Shown here: positions 7,732-19,200 of the stretch, in pieces
Position numbering within the stretch: position 1 is the first letter of the stretch
Layout: every line of letters starts with the position of its first letter
Made by a program: the position numbers and the translations under genes
The notes under the pieces: model-generated
Databases searched by the model: none
What the model was told of the DNA's origin: nothing
The model's input: the letters and a program-made list of their open reading frames with translations, nothing else
Source: Bacteroidales bacterium
GTDB taxonomy: Bacteria; Bacteroidota; Bacteroidia; Bacteroidales; 4484-276
Length of the DNA: 64,000 nucleotides
Direction: 5' to 3'
Assembly: GCA_035647615.1 (NCBI GenBank)
Contig: DASRND010000001.1
Span: 1 to 64,000, forward strand

Positions 7732-8490
7732 ATGACGATCAACGATCAAATCACTCAACAGGTACAAAAACTTGTAAAAGACTGGATGCGTGCCAACCGC
7801 CACCAGCCGGAGATAGCGCGCCTGGATCGCGACATCCTCTTCGACGACCTCCGTCTGCTTTACGATCTGATTGATGAACTTGAGATGGCCCATCCGGGCG
7901 CTCATTTGGCAAATCAAAACCCAACAACGCGGGAGGAGAAAATTAAGGAGGTTCCGTTTTCGATAGCAAAAGAAGATGAATATTTTGTAAAAGAAGAAAA
8001 GAAGGATAAGACCGAAAAGGCGGACGATGATGCACAAAATCTGGCAGTCTCTGTGGCAGAAAAAGAAAAGCCTTTTGTGGAATCGGCTGCGCCAACCATC
8101 GAGAAAGAAAAACCTTCTGGGTCGATATCTCCTTCATCTTCAATTTCCAGTAGGAGAGCACCAAGATCGACAGCCGACCAATTTACTCCTGCCAAAACGT
8201 TTGCCGATGTTTACCAAAAGAGCGACACTTCTCTGTCAGCGCACATCGGCAGCCATGCCATTCCCGACATCAGGGCGGCCATTGGGGTGAATGATAAATT
8301 TTTGTTTATCAATGAAATTTTTAAAGGGGATGTGGAAGCCTATCAACAAACCATCGACCAGCTGAACCGCCAGAAACGTTTGGATGATGCACTTCTGGTG
8401 ATAGATGAAGTGAAGCAAAAATATGCTCTTCAGGAGGTGGAAGTCATTAATATTTTAATTAAAATTATCCAACGGAAATTCCAAAATTAA
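7732..8490 (+). CDS. Conserved Bacteroidota hypothetical protein
   Basis: A 252-residue protein without signal peptide or membrane segment. Residues 1-60 are helical (QITQQVQKLVKDWMRANR, LLYDLIDELEMAHP). Residues about 65-165 are a charged Lys/Glu and Ser-rich linker that is probably disordered. The C-terminal about 70 residues are the conserved part: an AIGVNDKFLFINEIFKGD motif and two helices (QQTIDQLNRQKRLDDAL, VIDEVKQKY). Proteins with this tail are frequent in Bacteroidales and lack a known function. Confidence 0.7.
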   Translation: MTINDQITQQVQKLVKDWMRANRHQPEIARLDRDILFDDLRLLYDLIDELEMAHPGAHLANQNPTTREEKIKEVPFSIAKEDEYFVKEEKKDKTEKADDDAQNLAVSVAEKEKPFVESAAPTIEKEKPSGSISPSSSISSRRAPRSTADQFTPAKTFADVYQKSDTSLSAHIGSHAIPDIRAAIGVNDKFLFINEIFKGDVEAYQQTIDQLNRQKRLDDALLVIDEVKQKYALQEVEVINILIKIIQRKFQN

Positions 8491-8661
8491 AGCCATATCT
8501 TTATTAAATCAAAAAAATTCGGAGGACATGATTATCTTAATATGCTGATTCAACAAAGTTTGGCTTCAGATGTTATTTACTTTGCTTTCTGCGGAACTGA
8601 ACAATATTCTTAGAAATTTTAAAACGGATTTATATTTTTTACTACAACTAAAACTTATCAA

Positions 8662-11600
8662 ATGAAAAGATTCACTACGCTTATTCTACTGGTTTTACTG
8701 GCAGGTATGCTGACAACTCTCAGTGCTCAGAGCCTCCTTACAAATCATCTTGCCACGCATCTTGAGCAGGTTTCTGCTGATGACATGGTTCGCATCAACA
8801 TTACTTTAAAAGATAAATACGATTCACAAGAGTTGTTGCGTCATGCGCAGACATTGCGCGGAGAGGAACGTCGCCAGTATGTGGTGGCTGCGCTCAAAGA
8901 TTTTTCGACCCTCTCGCAGCGCGGAGTAGTTGCACAGCTCAACCAGCAGCAGCGGAGCCAGCAGGTGCATCAGGTAACCACTTATTGGATTGCTAACGTG
9001 ATCAACTGCTACGCAACACCTGAGGCGATAACTCAACTTGCCAAGCGCAACGACATCGAATCCATCGACTACGACGAGACGCGTATGCTTCTCGATCCGG
9101 CGGAGCGCAAAAATGCTGTGGCTGTAGAAGGCGTTCCCGGCAGCCGCGAAATAACATGGAATGTCCTCAAGATAAACGCTAATGCTGTATGGTCGTTAGG
9201 TTTCGATGGCGATGGCATCATTGTATCGGTAATTGATACAGGTGTTAATTACGACCACCTCGACTTGCAGGGTAATATCTGGCAGAGCGACGAATATCCT
9301 TTTCATGGATATAATTTTGTTGGTAACAACAACAATCCCAAGGATGATAACGGTCACGGAACGCATTGCGCAGGAACGGTAGCCGGCCAAGGAGCATCAG
9401 GTTCACAAACCGGCGTTGCTCCCGGAGCTACCATTATGTGTATTAAAGTGCTCGACGCCGGCGGCAGTGGCAACGAAAGCGGTGTGTGGTCGGGGATAGA
9501 ATTCAGCGTAGAGCAAGGTGCTCATGTGATGAGCCTTTCATTGGGATGGCTTCACGACTGGGGTCCAAACCGCCGTGTATGGCGCGAAGCTTTCGACAAC
9601 TCGCTGGCAGCAGGTATTGTGGCATCAGTGGCAGCCGGCAACGAAGGCGACCAGCAAGGTAGCTATCCCATTCCTGACAACGTGCGTACTCCCGGCGATC
9701 TTCCACCACCCTGGCTCCACCCTGACCAAACACTTATCGGTGGCACCTCGGGAATTATCTGTGTAGGTGCTACTACCAGCAGCAATCAGGTTTCCAGCTT
9801 TTCCGGACGTGGTCCGTTGACCTGGAGCAACATAGGTCCTTTTAACGATTATCCTTATCAACCTGGTATTGGTCTGATTCGTCCTGACATCTGCGCTCCC
9901 GGCTCCAACATCAAATCGTTGGCTTATAATAGCAACACGGGCTACGAAGATGGATGGAGTGGTACCTCGATGGCTACTCCGTGTAATGCCGGCATGATAG
10001 CCCTGATGCTGCAGAAAAATGATCAGCTTAGCCCCGAACAGATTTCGCAGATTTCGGAAGAAACTGCACAGGTGATGACGCCCGGTAAAAACAACAACAG
10101 CGGCTCCGGACGCATCGACGCGCTGGCAGCCGTAAATGCTGTTCCGCTGCCAGGGCCAAGCTATTATGCTCATTCCATCAACGATGCTTCGGGTAATAAC
10201 AATGGTATCCCCGAACCGGGAGAATCTATATTGCTCACCCTGGCAATGGCCAATTTTAGCGATGCTCCTGCCAGCAACGTTACGGTGGCTATTACTACCC
10301 AAAATCCATTTATCACACTCACCGATTCCGTTGAGTATTTTGGTGATTTTGGTCTCGAAGACATCATCGAGAAAGAGGATGCCTATGCTTTTGAAGTGGC
10401 TGGCAACATTCCTGGTGGCGAACAAATCACCATTAATATTACGGCTTACACCGATGACGAATCATGGGAGAGCAAATTTGTGATCACCGCGCATGGCGTG
10501 CTTTTGTCGGCCGGCGGGGTTACTATTAATGATTTTGCCGGCAACAACAACGGCAATCTTGATCCCGGTGAGGTAGCCGATCTGATCATTCCTATTTCTA
10601 ACCTTGGACAGATTGATGCCGAAGAAAGCATGGCACTGCTTTCTACTTTCAGTACATGGATTACCATCAATAGCGTCGAATTTGATCTGGAAACTTTGGA
10701 GGCTGGCGAAAGCACCGATGCTGTTTTCAATGTTACGGTTTCGCCTGCTGCACCTATCGGAACAGTGATTGACCTTGTTCTAAAGGTTACTTCCGGAGCT
10801 TATGAACTTATGCAGTCTTATACCCCCAAAGTAGGTTTGATAGTGGAAGATTTTGAAACTGGTGATTTCACCAAGTTTCCATGGCAGTTTGCCGGAAATG
10901 CCAACTGGACAATTGTGGGCAGTGAAGTGTACGAAGGAGATTATGCAGCCAAATCTGGTTCAATTGCGCACAATACACAAACAGAGATGAAGCTGGTGTA
11001 TGAAGTTGCCGGCAACGATTCGATAGCCTTTTATCGTAAGGTGTCGAGTGAAAATAACTACGACTGGCTGCGGTTTTATATTGATAATAATAAAGTTGGC
11101 GAATGGTCGGGTGAAACAGACTGGGGGCGTGTAGCCTTTGCGGTGACTGCCGGCGAGCATACTTTCCGTTGGCAATACATCAAGGATATTTATGTAGCCG
11201 GTGGCAGCGACTGTGCCTGGGTAGATTACATCGAACTGCCCGCCAGCACCGACGTAACCATGAGCGTGTATGCCGGCGTAGATGACGAAACCTGTGCCCA
11301 GGATGCGTTTACAACTTCTCCCTTTGCTATGAATTATGAAAACGCACTCTGGAGTACTTCCGGTGACGGAGTTTTTGATAATCCTTCACTGCTCGAAGTC
11401 ACCTACATGCCCGGTGTTCAGGATGCTGAAGACGGCATGGTAACACTTTCGCTGACGGTGTTTGGCAATGGTCAATTGCTTTCTGATGAAATGATCCTCA
11501 CCATATTGCCGCTGCCCGAAACACCGGGGGCCATCAGTGGTCTCGACATGGTGTGTAACTATTGGATAGAAACCTATTCCATTGCTCCACTGGCTGCTAC

Positions 11601-12036
11601 TGATACTTACCAATGGATTTTGCTGCCCGAAGATGCCGGCACATTGGTATCTGAAAATGGATACGAAGCAGAAATTTCCTGGAATGAAAATTATTACGGC
11701 GAGGTAACTCTGGCTGTTCAGGGCTACAACGACTGCGGTTTTGGCGAACTTTCCGAAACGCTTACCATCATGGTAGACGAATGTATTGGTGTGAATGAAC
11801 CCAATGCCAACGATCCGGCGTTGACGCCCAATCCTAACAACGGATTCTTTACCATCGAGGCAGCCGCCGACGCGCAAATGACCATCACCGACCTGTCGGG
11901 TAAAATATTGTATGAAGGTGCTGTTCAGGCAGGTTATAATGCTGTGGATGCCCAGTGGCTGCTGGAAGGCTTTTATTTGTTGACACTCAAAGGCCAAAAC
12001 CATGTTTACACGACCAAGCTTGTCGTACGTAAATAA
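8662..12036 (+). CDS. Secreted subtilisin-like S8 protease with T9SS sorting domain
   Basis: A 1124-residue exoprotease. A signal peptide (1-22) is followed by an inhibitor-like propeptide (about 25-160) and the S8 catalytic domain (about 175-505). The triad is Asp192 (IDTGVNYDH), His232 (GHGTHCAG) and Ser436 (GTSMATPC). Two NDxxGNNNGxxxPGE repeat modules follow (from about residues 510 and 620), then a jelly-roll-like EDFETGDF domain (about 730-860), Ig/PKD-like modules and a T9SS type A C-terminal domain (LTPNPNNGFFTIE, from about 1050). It would be exported by Sec, passed through T9SS and anchored or released at the surface. It is first in a run of four protease genes, each apparently its own unit. 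Confidence 0.93.
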   Translation: MKRFTTLILLVLLAGMLTTLSAQSLLTNHLATHLEQVSADDMVRINITLKDKYDSQELLRHAQTLRGEERRQYVVAALKDFSTLSQRGVVAQLNQQQRSQQVHQVTTYWIANVINCYATPEAITQLAKRNDIESIDYDETRMLLDPAERKNAVAVEGVPGSREITWNVLKINANAVWSLGFDGDGIIVSVIDTGVNYDHLDLQGNIWQSDEYPFHGYNFVGNNNNPKDDNGHGTHCAGTVAGQGASGSQTGVAPGATIMCIKVLDAGGSGNESGVWSGIEFSVEQGAHVMSLSLGWLHDWGPNRRVWREAFDNSLAAGIVASVAAGNEGDQQGSYPIPDNVRTPGDLPPPWLHPDQTLIGGTSGIICVGATTSSNQVSSFSGRGPLTWSNIGPFNDYPYQPGIGLIRPDICAPGSNIKSLAYNSNTGYEDGWSGTSMATPCNAGMIALMLQKNDQLSPEQISQISEETAQVMTPGKNNNSGSGRIDALAAVNAVPLPGPSYYAHSINDASGNNNGIPEPGESILLTLAMANFSDAPASNVTVAITTQNPFITLTDSVEYFGDFGLEDIIEKEDAYAFEVAGNIPGGEQITINITAYTDDESWESKFVITAHGVLLSAGGVTINDFAGNNNGNLDPGEVADLIIPISNLGQIDAEESMALLSTFSTWITINSVEFDLETLEAGESTDAVFNVTVSPAAPIGTVIDLVLKVTSGAYELMQSYTPKVGLIVEDFETGDFTKFPWQFAGNANWTIVGSEVYEGDYAAKSGSIAHNTQTEMKLVYEVAGNDSIAFYRKVSSENNYDWLRFYIDNNKVGEWSGETDWGRVAFAVTAGEHTFRWQYIKDIYVAGGSDCAWVDYIELPASTDVTMSVYAGVDDETCAQDAFTTSPFAMNYENALWSTSGDGVFDNPSLLEVTYMPGVQDAEDGMVTLSLTVFGNGQLLSDEMILTILPLPETPGAISGLDMVCNYWIETYSIAPLAATDTYQWILLPEDAGTLVSENGYEAEISWNENYYGEVTLAVQGYNDCGFGELSETLTIMVDECIGVNEPNANDPALTPNPNNGFFTIEAAADAQMTITDLSGKILYEGAVQAGYNAVDAQWLLEGFYLLTLKGQNHVYTTKLVVRK

Positions 12037-12063
12037 ATTATCTTTGTGAAACTTTTTGGAAGG

Positions 12064-12098
12064 AGGATCGGTGGGGCAGAGGCACTTCCGATCCTTTT
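12064..12098 (+). terminator. Rho-independent terminator after the S8 protease gene
   Basis: AGGATCGG (12064-12071) pairs with CCGATCCT (12088-12095), followed by T residues. It separates the S8 protease from the first C25 protease gene. Confidence 0.7.
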
Positions 12099-12136
12099 CT
12101 ATATTTTTTAATTAAACTCTCATTACTATTTTTACT

Positions 12137-15100
12137 ATGAAAAAATTTCTTCTCTCGATGGTACTTGTGCTGGTTTCACTTGGCGTGATGCAAGCACAGG
12201 TACTCGAAAAAACCTACCATTTCGACCAACCACAGATTACAACCGTTGATGGCTACACGACCATCAGTTTTGAAAACACTATGCCTGTTGGTATCGCCGG
12301 CGAGCCTATGTTGCCCTACCATTCGGTATCGCTGCTGCTGCCTCCCGGAACGGCTGCCAAAGATATTGTGCTGCTCACGGGCGAAAAGGTAACCCTTGAG
12401 GGTGCTTTCATGATTTATCCCATGCAGCATTCCCGTCCGGTGTCGGAAGGAGCCTCCGGAACTTTTGTTATCGACAGCCGGGTTTACCAATCCGACGCTG
12501 CTTATCCTGCCTCACTGCACGGCCACATTACCACCCAATACATGAATGGCCATGCTGTGGCATTGTGCTCTTTTACTCCGGTAGAGTACATTCCGGAAAC
12601 GGGACAGATTTCTTATTATAAAAATATTACAGCTCAGATCAACGCCACTGCCAGTGAGAAATCGGTGGCAGCGCTGCAAAATCTTCGGAGCTCTTCATCT
12701 ATTCAGTCGCGGCTGAAGGCTTTAGTTCAAAATGAGGAGGCCATTTCCACCTATCCAACTACCGATAGCCGCAGCGACGATTACCAAATGCTCATCATCA
12801 CCTCCTCGCAGTTTGCAGCGGGTTTTGAAGAATTAGTCGAATTTTATAAGCCCCGTGGCATCAAAGCGCAAGTGGCTGTTACCACTGATATCTATGCGCA
12901 AATGACCGGCGTGGACAACCCGGAGAAGATTAGGAATTACATCATCCAGGAATATCAGCAGCATGGCATCGAGCAGGTGACGATGGGTGGCGACGTGGAG
13001 CACGTGCCTTACCGCGGATTGTATTGCAAAGTGCAGTCATCGACGGTTTATGAAGACAACGACATTCCTGCCGACCTTTATTTTGCTGCTTTGGACGGCA
13101 CCTGGAACGACAACGGCAACAACAAATGGGGCGAGATTGGCGAAGACGACCTGCTGCCGGAAATCGGCATCGGACGTTTTTCGATTTCCAACATGACTGA
13201 ATTCAACGCTTTGATGAACAAAACTATTCAGTACCAACAAAACCCTGTGTTGGGTGAACTTGAAAAGCCGCTTTTGGTTGGCGAATGGTTGTATGACACT
13301 CCTGAAACCTGGGGTGCGGATTATCTCGAATTACTCATCGGCAACCACGACGACAACGGCTATACCACCAACGGCATACCGGAAAATCAGGACATTCAAA
13401 CACTTTATGAACGGGATGGCTCATGGTCGGCTACCACTTTGAAAAATAAAATGAACCAAGGCTCCTCTTTTCTTCACCACGTAGGTCATGCCAATAGCAA
13501 CTACGCCATGAAGTTTTACAACAGCGACATCACCAACAACAACTTTGCACCGCTCGACGGAACCACGCACAACTATTCGCTCATCTTCTCGCATGGTTGT
13601 ATTTGCGGCGCTTTCGACGACAGCGATTGCATCGGCGAAAAGATGATTACTATCGAGAATCTGGCGGTGGCTGTTTACATGAACTCGCGCTACGGCTGGT
13701 TTAACGAAGGCCAAACCGAAGGCCCCGCACAACACCTCAACCGCGAACTGGTGGATGCTTTTTATGATAAACGAGAAGGCCGGCTGGGTGTAGCTTACAC
13801 GATGGCACGCATCGAAACGGCTCCCTGGGTGACGGCTCCCGGACAACACGAAGAAGGCGCGTTGCGCTGGAATTTCTACGACTGCAACCTGCTGGGCGAC
13901 GCCGCTGTAAGTTTCTGGAGCGCCGAACCAATCGAAATTTCTGCCACTTATCAGGAAGCACTGCCCATTGGTATTCCCTCTATCAGTATCACCCTTACGG
14001 GGAATGGCAACACCGAAGGCCTCAATTGTACTTTTATAAAAGGTGATCAGGTGTATGGCATAGCGCAAACCAATGCTGCCGGTACCGCCGAAATAGTTTT
14101 TGACGAAGCCATCACCGAACTGGGCGAAGCTACGATTTACGTAGCCGGATACAACTGCCTTCTGCACGAATATCCCGTGATGGTGATTCCCAATAATGGG
14201 GCTTATGTGGTTTATTCCTCTTCAATAATCAACGATGCCGGTGGAAATAATAACGGAATGGCCGATTACAACGAAAGCATCCTGCTTACCACTGAGCTTG
14301 AAAATGTGGGCACCGTACTGGCCGAAAATGTCGTTGCAACACTCACCTCCTCCGATTCTTTTGTAACCATCACCGATGCTACTCAAACTTATGGAAACAT
14401 CGCCGGACAAACCAAAATGAATATTGCTGATGCCTTTGCTTTTGATATCGCTGGTAATATTCCCGATCAGCATCCGATAGCTTTTACGCTGCAGGCTGCC
14501 GGACAGGAAACCTGGTCGTCGAACTTCAATATCGTGGCCAACGCGCCTCATCTAAAGATGTTGAACTTTACAGTAAATGATGCAAGCGGTAATAACAATG
14601 GCATGCTCGATCCGGGTGAGACGGCTGATCTTATCATCACCGGAATCAACAACGGACACGCTGCTGCTTACGATGTTACCGGACTTCTCACTTCCAGCGA
14701 TCAGTACATCACCGTAAATAATACTTCTGCTCAAAGTTTGGGCGATTTGAATGCCGGTGATGATGCGCAGGTTATTTTTTCTGTTACGGTTGACGACAAT
14801 GTTGCACCCGGTCATACATCGATTTTGAATTTTGAAATGGAAGCCATGCACGGTATTGAGGCATCCGATGAGATAATGATCGCCTTTACCGATTACTGCG
14901 AGGCTACCACCACCTACCAGGATGAATATATTTCCAATGTTGCATTTGGTACCATTAACAAATCAAGCGGATGGCAAGGAGCCGTTGCTGATTACACAGA
15001 TCTAACCAATATCATGGAACCCGGCGAGTCGCAGGCAATTACCGTTACCAACGGAAACGCCTGGTCGAGCGATAAAGTTACGGTTTGGGTCGATTGGAAT

Positions 15101-16054
15101 GCCAACAAAGAGCTGGGCGATGCAAGCAACGAAATCTATGTTTTGACAAGTGTTGGGGGTGGTGCAACTTTCCAGGGCAATATCGCTGTTCCGGCTACTG
15201 CACAGGCCGCGCAATACCGCATGCGCGTGAGGATGACTTACAGCTCCGCTCCTGAGCCCTGCGGTTCCGCATCGTATGGCGAAGTAGAAGATTACACCAT
15301 CATTGTTGCAGGTGGCCCGCTGGCGGCGAATGTAACTTGTAATCCCGATGAGATATGCCAGGGCGAAGAATCCCAACTGATGGCTTCTGTCGGTGGCGGT
15401 TCAGGAATTTATACCTACACCTGGACTCCTGCAGCAGGATTGAGTAATCCCACAATTTATAACCCTGTGGCTTCGCCCGACGAAACCACCGTTTATACGG
15501 TCGCAGTTAGTGATGGCCTTGAAGTGATTACCGAACAAGTTACTTTAACGGTTCACCCGTTACCTGAAACACCTTTTATTACACTCACCCTCGAAACACT
15601 AACGTCTGATGCTGCTGAAGGCAACCAATGGTACGACAGCCAGGGTATTATTGCCGGAGCTACCGGACAATCCCATATTTGCACCTGGGAAGATGTGTAT
15701 CACGTGGTGGTAACCAGCCAGGCTGGCTGTGTTTCCGATCCATCCAACAGCATTCATGTGGTGGTGAGCGGCATTGGTGAGCCAGGCAACACTGACCGGC
15801 TCGTTATCGCTCCCAATCCTTTTAGCGAAGAGGTGAACATTACTATAGCTTTGCAACAGGGAACCCACTACACATTGGCAATCATCAATGCGCTGGGGCA
15901 GGAAGTTATGGCAATTTCGCAAGGAAGCACCGCCACCGGAAGTGCAGAGAAATTCCACATCAGCGGCAATAAGTTGCAGCACGGAATTTATTTTGTAAGA
16001 CTTACCACCAACGAGCGGGTGCAGATGACCAAGATTATCCACACGCAAAACTAA
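12137..16054 (+). CDS. Gingipain-like C25 cysteine protease, T9SS substrate (copy 1)
   Basis: A 1305-residue secreted protein with a signal peptide (1-20, ending in MQAQ). A C25 propeptide region (about 25-205) precedes the catalytic domain (about 215-600). The likely catalytic His is His451 (HHVGHANS) and Cys488 lies in SHGCICGAF; the usual tandem CC of gingipains is replaced here by C-I-C. Two NDAxGNNNG repeat modules follow (from about 695 and 812), then a GEVED domain (about 918-1058, ending GEVEDYTIIV), an Ig/PKD-like module, and a T9SS type A sorting domain (APNPFSEEVNITIALQ, from about 1220). Such enzymes cleave after basic residues in known relatives; specificity here is unknown. Confidence 0.88.
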   Translation: MKKFLLSMVLVLVSLGVMQAQVLEKTYHFDQPQITTVDGYTTISFENTMPVGIAGEPMLPYHSVSLLLPPGTAAKDIVLLTGEKVTLEGAFMIYPMQHSRPVSEGASGTFVIDSRVYQSDAAYPASLHGHITTQYMNGHAVALCSFTPVEYIPETGQISYYKNITAQINATASEKSVAALQNLRSSSSIQSRLKALVQNEEAISTYPTTDSRSDDYQMLIITSSQFAAGFEELVEFYKPRGIKAQVAVTTDIYAQMTGVDNPEKIRNYIIQEYQQHGIEQVTMGGDVEHVPYRGLYCKVQSSTVYEDNDIPADLYFAALDGTWNDNGNNKWGEIGEDDLLPEIGIGRFSISNMTEFNALMNKTIQYQQNPVLGELEKPLLVGEWLYDTPETWGADYLELLIGNHDDNGYTTNGIPENQDIQTLYERDGSWSATTLKNKMNQGSSFLHHVGHANSNYAMKFYNSDITNNNFAPLDGTTHNYSLIFSHGCICGAFDDSDCIGEKMITIENLAVAVYMNSRYGWFNEGQTEGPAQHLNRELVDAFYDKREGRLGVAYTMARIETAPWVTAPGQHEEGALRWNFYDCNLLGDAAVSFWSAEPIEISATYQEALPIGIPSISITLTGNGNTEGLNCTFIKGDQVYGIAQTNAAGTAEIVFDEAITELGEATIYVAGYNCLLHEYPVMVIPNNGAYVVYSSSIINDAGGNNNGMADYNESILLTTELENVGTVLAENVVATLTSSDSFVTITDATQTYGNIAGQTKMNIADAFAFDIAGNIPDQHPIAFTLQAAGQETWSSNFNIVANAPHLKMLNFTVNDASGNNNGMLDPGETADLIITGINNGHAAAYDVTGLLTSSDQYITVNNTSAQSLGDLNAGDDAQVIFSVTVDDNVAPGHTSILNFEMEAMHGIEASDEIMIAFTDYCEATTTYQDEYISNVAFGTINKSSGWQGAVADYTDLTNIMEPGESQAITVTNGNAWSSDKVTVWVDWNANKELGDASNEIYVLTSVGGGATFQGNIAVPATAQAAQYRMRVRMTYSSAPEPCGSASYGEVEDYTIIVAGGPLAANVTCNPDEICQGEESQLMASVGGGSGIYTYTWTPAAGLSNPTIYNPVASPDETTVYTVAVSDGLEVITEQVTLTVHPLPETPFITLTLETLTSDAAEGNQWYDSQGIIAGATGQSHICTWEDVYHVVVTSQAGCVSDPSNSIHVVVSGIGEPGNTDRLVIAPNPFSEEVNITIALQQGTHYTLAIINALGQEVMAISQGSTATGSAEKFHISGNKLQHGIYFVRLTTNERVQMTKIIHTQN

Positions 16055-16110
16055 AGGATGACTTTAAACCTTATTCATAAAATTGAATCTAAAAATAGAA
16101 AATAATAATA

Positions 16111-16155
16111 ACAGCACCTGTCGTTTGAACTCATTTGCAACGGGTGCTGTTTTTT
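16111..16155 (+). terminator. Rho-independent terminator after C25 protease copy 1
   Basis: ACAGCACC (16111-16118) pairs with GGTGCTGT (16143-16150), followed by a T run. It ends transcription before C25 copy 2. Confidence 0.65.
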
Positions 16156-16248
16156 GTTAATTAAATGTTAATTTGAATTTTTAATGGCCTTGAGCCAAAA
16201 GTCTTAAATACTTTTATCGAAATTTTTACAACAAATAATTAAACTATT

Positions 16249-19200
16249 ATGACCAAAAAATTTATGCTTTTTACATTCCTGTTGCTTGCAGCCACAGGAC
16301 TATATGCTCAGAAAAGCTGGGTTCCATTCACCAGCAATGAGCCAGCCCAAACGACCATCGCTGTGCAGCAGTCGGACAGAGCCGGACTAACTCTGGAGAT
16401 TACTGTGCCGGGCATGTACCGCCAGCAGATTACAGAGGGCGAAATGGTATTCGATCAGTTGTCGCTTACCTCCGGCGCCACCACTCTGGAGGTGGGATTG
16501 CCTGAGCTGCCTATGCTTGGTCAGATGATAGGCATTCCGGGAAACCAGAAAGTTTCTTTCAAAATTATCGAGCAGAAAATCCAAACTGTGGAAGGTTACA
16601 ACGTGTATCCTTTCCAAACGCCAACCACCGACAACCCCGGTGGCCATGACCATCCGTTTGTGATGGATCAGAATTTTTATAATCAAAACCGTATTTTCCC
16701 GGGCGTGAATGTACAAATGGATGCCCCTCAGGTGTGGCGCGACGTAAAACTTACCAACCTGCACGTAACGCCATTTAGCTACAATCCATCCACACAATCG
16801 CTCGAAGTGATCACGCATCTGGTGGTAGCCGTTGAGTTTGAAGGAACGGACAACACGATGAATTTCAATCCGCGGATGGAACTTTCGCCCAAGTTTTACA
16901 ACATGTACAAATCGGCGATTCCAAACTTTGAGACGCTGGGTTACACCCTGAGTCTGCGCGAATCCCCCGGCATCAAATATCTGGTGATTACCAATGATGA
17001 AGCTGTTGATGCCGTTCAGCCGCTGGTGGATTGGAAAAACCAAATGGGACATCGCGCAGAAGTGCGCACCCTGGAGGCGGGCTTTAATACGCCACAGCAA
17101 TTCAAAACCTATATTTCCGAACTTTACGAAACCGACGGACTGGAATATGTGCTGATGGTGGGCGATGCCTATCCCAACGGCGGCAGCAACGGCGGCCCCA
17201 ACATTGTACCGATGTACTACTGGAGCCCCGGCGGCGATCCTTCTTATTCCGACAGTTGGTACACCTGCCTCGACGGCCCCAACGACCACTATGCTGATCT
17301 GGCCATTGGCCGGTTTGTTTACGACGCTAACAAACTCTTTGAGCTGGAGCTGCAGATCGAAAAAACGATGACGCATTATCTTACTCCCGATATGTCGAGC
17401 AACTGGGGCGAAAACACAATTTTGATTGCAAACAAGCAAGATTATCCGGGAAAATACACACAGTGTTGCAACGAAATTGCCTCCTTCAATTATTCGATAC
17501 AAACACCCATTTTCGAAAAAGCTTATGGTGGCGAAGGCTACAACAATGCCGATGTGGTAGAATTTATAAATACTACGGGCTCGGGTATTTTTAACTACCG
17601 GGGTCATGGTAGTGAAACCGAATTGTGGGACTGGACAAACTCGGGGCCTCCGCATTTCACAAAATCAAACGTTATACAACTTAACAATTTGGATCAGCTC
17701 TTCGTATTCTTCGATGTTTGCTGCGACAACATGGATATTGTGGGATATTCCGGTGAATGTCTTTGCGAATCATTTATGAAGCATCCAGCCGCATCTGTTG
17801 CCGTTCATGGTGCCATCATCCCATCTTACACCATTCCTAATCATGATTATGACAAGGAGATGTACAAAGCCATTTTTCATGAAAACATTACCAACATCGG
17901 CTATATCACCAACTTTGCCAACCTCACGGTGCTGAACGTACATGGTGAGCTTGGCAAATCGAATGTCCGTACCTATCTATGGTTGGGCGACGCCTCCATC
18001 GAACCCTGGACCAAGCAGATAGGAACACTTACTGTTTCACACGATGCACAACTTTTTCTGGGGATGAGCGAATTTACCGTCACCATTACCGGCAACGGCG
18101 GCTCTGTAGAAAACGCCATGGTGTGTGTTTCCAACGAAGATCAGTCGGTGTATGCTGTTGGCTATTCCGATGCTTCAGGAGTTGCTATTGTAGCTTTTGA
18201 TGGTCCGGTAATCGATCCCGGCCACGTGAACGTTACCGTAAGTTTGCACAACTACCTGCCTTATCAGGGCATTGTTCCGGTAATTCCGCAGGAAGGGCCT
18301 TACGTTGTTAAAGACAGCTATGTTATTAATGACATTGCTGGTGGCAATGGCAACGGCCTGATGGACTATGCCGAGCAGGTGATGCTTTCGCTAAGCGTAA
18401 AAAATGTGGGTATCGAAACTGCTGCAAACGTTATTGTAACCATCTCTACCGAAGACGAATACATTACTATTACTAATGCTACCGCTAATTATGGCGACAT
18501 CGAACCTGATGGTGTTGCAACGGTTACCGATGGTTTTGCTTTTGACGTAGCCGAAAACCTGCCCGATGGCCACGGCGTGCTGCTGAACGTTTCGGCCAGC
18601 GATGGCACCGACAACTGGGCAAGTACAGTGGTTATCCCCGGTCATGCACCAAAACTTTCTTTAAACGGATATTCGATAAATGATGCTTCGGGAAACAACA
18701 ATGGCTTCCTTGATCCGGGCGAAACTGTCGAAATGACCGTAAACGTGATCAACAAAGGATCTGCTGATGCTTACACTGTTGTTGCAAGCCTCCTTAGCAC
18801 CGATCCTATGCTTTCGGTTTTATCTGCCGATCCCCAGGAAATTGGTGATTTAGTGCCCAGTGCTACCGGCTTGGCTGTATTTACCGTTTCTGCCGATCCG
18901 ACTATTGTTCCCGGGTATTTGGGTGAGCTTTTACTTACATTAAATGCCGATTTTAATATTGAACAGGAAGACGTGGTGCTCATTCCATTTACCGATTATT
19001 GTGATGCATCAACCTCCAACCAGGATGAATATATTTCAAAAGTTGTTTTGGGTGAGATAAATAATTCGAGTAGCTGGCAGGGTGGCGTTGCTGATTATAG
19101 AGACATTACCACCACGCTCGAACCTGGCGTGGCCGAAGCTATTACTGTTACAAACGGAAATGCATGGTCGAGCGACAAGGTTACAGTTTGGATCGACTGG